Both the position numbers and the translations under genes were made by a program. Shown here in pieces: positions 5,817-7,647 of a DNA stretch of 7,647 nt. The notes under the pieces are model-generated. The model saw nothing but the letters and a program-made list of their open reading frames with translations. It made no database searches and was not told the origin of the DNA. Every line of letters begins with the position of its first letter. Position 1 is the first letter of the stretch. Origin of the DNA: JBFKPQ01 sp041628225 (GTDB taxonomy: Bacteria; Actinomycetota; Acidimicrobiia; Spongiisociales; JAENVV01); NCBI GenBank assembly GCA_041628225.1, contig JBFKPQ010000106.1, forward strand, positions 1 to 7,647, written 5' to 3'.

Positions 5817-7120
5817 CGCAGCTCCAAGGGATAGGTCGACAACACCTCGTGGCCGGTCTCGGTGACGAGGACCTGCTCTTCGAGCTTGACGCCTTCTGGC
5901 GCATCGAGCGGCCCGACGTATGACTCGACGCAGAGCACTTGGCCAGGTTCGATGACACCGTCGACACCGCTTTCATCCCACGAGTCGGGGAAGTACACCG
6001 AGGGCCACTCGTCGGCGAGTCCGACTCCGTGGTAGCTCACGGAATAGCGGCGGTAGCGGTCTGGGTCGGTGTTGCGGGCCCGAAAGGTCAATTCCTCGAG
6101 CGTCATGCCGGGCTCGATGATCGAGATGTTGTGGGTGATCATGTCGGCTGCCACGTCCCAGGCGTGTTGCTGGTGGGGCCGAGGCGAACCGCCGCCTGCG
6201 ATCCAGGTGCGGGAGATGTCGACGCAATACCCGTACGCCCCGATGAGGTCGGTGTCGAACGCCACGAGGTCACCGGGTTCGATGATCCGGCTCGAGGACT
6301 CTTGGAACCATGGGTTGGTGCGGGGTCCGGACGACAGGAGCCGTGTTTCGATCCACTCGCCAAAGCGGATGATGTTCTCGGCATGCAAGACGGCCCACAC
6401 CTCGTTTTCGGTCATGCCGGGCTCGAGGGCTTCATACATCTTGGCCATGGCGGTCTCGCAACCCTGGATGGCGCACCGCATGGCGTCGATCTCGTCGGGG
6501 GACTTCACGGCACGCGCAAGTTCCATGAGCTCCTCGCCGTTGCGGACATCGAGGTTGCGACGGTCGAGTTCGTGGATGGCGACCGGGTTGGCGCGGTCGA
6601 CGGCGAGCCGGCGGTTTCCGCGGCCGTGTTCGGCCACGAGCGCCTCGATTTCGGCGCCCCAGCGAGTCACGTTGCGGATCGTTTCCTGCCCGGCAAACTG
6701 GTACATCCATTGGACGCCGGTCCGGAACTCGTCGACGAGGTCGAGGTGGCCCGACAGGTGCTCGGAGGTCGGATAGTCCCACACCATCACCGGGCCTCCG
6801 GCGAGGATGAGCGCATACCGGGTGGGGTTGTGGGCCACCCACACCTGCATGTTGGTGGAGTCGGTGGCGTACCGAATGTTGACGGGGTCGTACAGCAGCA
6901 GGCCGGCGTAGTCCATGCGGTCGAGCTGGCGGCGCACCCGGCCGAGGCGGTAGGCGCGGATGGCGTTCAGGTCGGGCACCGCGAGTCCGGCGGCCGCCCA
7001 TTCGCTGAGCGCCGGTTCGCCCGGGCCGAGCTCATGCATATTGAGGCGGGCGGCCGCCTCCGTCTCCGGCGACAGCGCCTGGTGAGGCCCGATCTTCGTG
7101 CGATGGCGGCCGGTGATCAT
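5813..7120 (-). CDS. dddP: DddP-type DMSP lyase homologue (M24 pita-bread fold)
   Basis: A 435-residue M24-fold protein closely resembling DddP, which cleaves dimethylsulfoniopropionate to dimethyl sulfide and acrylate in the cytoplasm. Shared blocks include the N-terminal SEWAAAGLAVP (39-49), YATDSTNMQVW (84-94), GEWIETRLLSSGPRTNPWFQ (254-273), SYHGVGLADEW (362-372) and VKLEEQVLVTETG (411-423). The metal-site residues recalled for Ruegeria DddP (Asp295, Asp297, Asp307, His371, Glu406, Glu421) appear as Asp289, Asp291, Asp301, His364, Glu399 and Glu414. Catalytic Asp377 appears as Asp370 and Tyr366 as Tyr359. The offset is a constant 6-7 residues. Peptidases and creatinase of the same fold differ at these sites. 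The ATG at 7120 overlaps the upstream stop (ATGA) and gives an N-terminus like known DddP. Automated annotation would probably call it an Xaa-Pro peptidase. Family is sure; substrate is inferred, and the neighbours suggest quaternary amine use. Confidence 0.88.
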   Translation of the reverse strand: MITGRHRTKIGPHQALSPETEAAARLNMHELGPGEPALSEWAAAGLAVPDLNAIRAYRLGRVRRQLDRMDYAGLLLYDPVNIRYATDSTNMQVWVAHNPTRYALILAGGPVMVWDYPTSEHLSGHLDLVDEFRTGVQWMYQFAGQETIRNVTRWGAEIEALVAEHGRGNRRLAVDRANPVAIHELDRRNLDVRNGEELMELARAVKSPDEIDAMRCAIQGCETAMAKMYEALEPGMTENEVWAVLHAENIIRFGEWIETRLLSSGPRTNPWFQESSSRIIEPGDLVAFDTDLIGAYGYCVDISRTWIAGGGSPRPHQQHAWDVAADMITHNISIIEPGMTLEELTFRARNTDPDRYRRYSVSYHGVGLADEWPSVYFPDSWDESGVDGVIEPGQVLCVESYVGPLDAPEGVKLEEQVLVTETGHEVLSTYPLELR

Positions 7121-7647
7121 TGGAACTCGGCCGGGTCGATATCACGGCGGCGCCGGGCCATGTACTCGAGGAGTTCTTCGTGGACGGCGTCGTCGAGCGC
7201 GGGGTCCTCCCAACGGTCGAGCAACGCCTTCCATGAGGCGTTGGCGCGCTGGGCGGCGTCGCGGCCGCCCGCGAACTGCCACTGCTCGAACGAGTCATGG
7301 TCGAAAAACTCGGTGCGGTGAAAGGCGTCCCGGAACCGTCCGAGGGTGTGGGCCGTGCCGAGGTGGTGGCCGCCGGGCGGAACCTCGTCGATGACCGACT
7401 CCGTCGCCCATTCGTCGTCGTCCCAGCTGACGCCTTTGGCGAGTCGCAGGAGCATGCCGCACAACTCGAGGTCGAGCGCGAACTTCTCGTATCCGGCGGT
7501 CAGTCCGTTCTCGAGCCAGCCGGCGGCGTGCAGGACATAGTTGGGTCGGTGCAGGAACGAAGGCAACAACGACATGGTGGCCTCGATCCCGGACTGGGCG
7601 TCGGGGATCTTCGACGACACGTACGCGCCGGCTGGGCGGTACGGAAG
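7117..7647 (-). CDS. MttB-family methyltransferase, C-terminal part (5' end outside window)
   Basis: The last 176 codons of a trimethylamine methyltransferase (MttB) superfamily protein; full-length members are about 480-520 residues. Characteristic stretches are SSKIPDAQSGIEA, GWLENGLTAGYEKF, DLELCGMLLRLAKG, the glycine-rich PPGGHHLGTAHTL, and a C-terminal EELLEYMARRR helix. Family members transfer a methyl group from a quaternary or tertiary amine to a corrinoid protein. Classical MttB needs pyrrolysine encoded by an in-frame TAG, whereas the larger non-pyrrolysine branch includes glycine betaine methyltransferase MtgB. No in-frame TAG occurs in the visible part, which ends in TGA. Most of the barrel and possibly the pyrrolysine position are outside the window, so the branch cannot be proven, although non-pyrrolysine is far more likely in this setting. 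An in-frame GTG at 7620 is not a plausible start because the family pattern continues upstream. Its stop overlaps the DddP start by four bases. Confidence 0.88.
   Translation of the reverse strand, partial: LPYRPAGAYVSSKIPDAQSGIEATMSLLPSFLHRPNYVLHAAGWLENGLTAGYEKFALDLELCGMLLRLAKGVSWDDDEWATESVIDEVPPGGHHLGTAHTLGRFRDAFHRTEFFDHDSFEQWQFAGGRDAAQRANASWKALLDRWEDPALDDAVHEELLEYMARRRRDIDPAEFQ

Noticed and set aside
5807..5824. GAGCT/AGCTC dyad around the TetR start codon as an RBS-sequestering hairpin
   Set aside because: Five base pairs with an eight-base loop is too weak to claim regulation without conservation.
5813..7120. Creatinase or Xaa-Pro aminopeptidase as the identity of the M24 protein
   Set aside because: Creatinase would fit next to sarcosine oxidase because it makes sarcosine. 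However, creatinase lacks the metal ligands seen here, and the whole set plus the N-terminal segment matches DddP better than peptidases.
5939..7321. 460-codon open frame on the plus strand, opposite the DddP-like and MttB-like genes
   Set aside because: It is antisense to two conserved genes and its protein is a low-complexity Gly/Val/Asp/His composition without family motifs.

Overview
The window is high-GC bacterial DNA with strongly GC-biased third codon positions, four GTG starts and almost no intergenic space. This fits a marine or soil actinobacterium (Acidimicrobiia-like would suit), but taxonomy is inferred from composition and gene style only. No rRNA, tRNA, CRISPR array or mobile element was seen.

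Layout. Left end, plus strand: the C-terminal part of a metallo-beta-lactamase-fold hydrolase (2-436), then a 65-residue single-span membrane protein (494-691). A perfect 16-bp hairpin (706-743) separates these from everything else. The rest, from 7647 down to 733, is one tightly packed minus-strand gene train. In transcription order it reads: an MttB-family (trimethylamine/betaine methyltransferase superfamily) C-terminus, a DddP-type DMSP lyase homologue, a TetR-family regulator, a sarcosine-oxidase-alpha-like fusion, SoxG-like, SoxB, SoxD, and a small VanZ-like membrane protein. All seven junctions overlap by 1 to 8 bases, so this is almost certainly one translationally coupled operon. Its promoter and first gene(s) lie beyond the right edge.

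How the genes may work together. The set looks like a catabolic operon for methylated zwitterionic osmolytes. MttB-superfamily enzymes take a methyl group from a quaternary amine such as glycine betaine. SoxABDG-type complexes oxidatively demethylate a secondary or tertiary N-methyl amino acid and pass the one-carbon unit to tetrahydrofolate through the GcvT-like part of the alpha subunit. DddP cleaves dimethylsulfoniopropionate (DMSP) to dimethyl sulfide and acrylate. Finding DddP inside a betaine/sarcosine-type operon is the most interesting feature here. Its metal-site and catalytic residues all match DddP in spacing, and none of the usual acrylate-handling genes are in view, so the real substrate is open.

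The alpha subunit is also unusual. It is 723 residues instead of roughly 950-1000. It carries complete cysteine sets for a plant-type [2Fe-2S] ferredoxin and a Bfd-type [2Fe-2S] cluster, and its FAD/NAD region is shortened. This suggests a dehydrogenase-like electron path rather than a classical oxidase.
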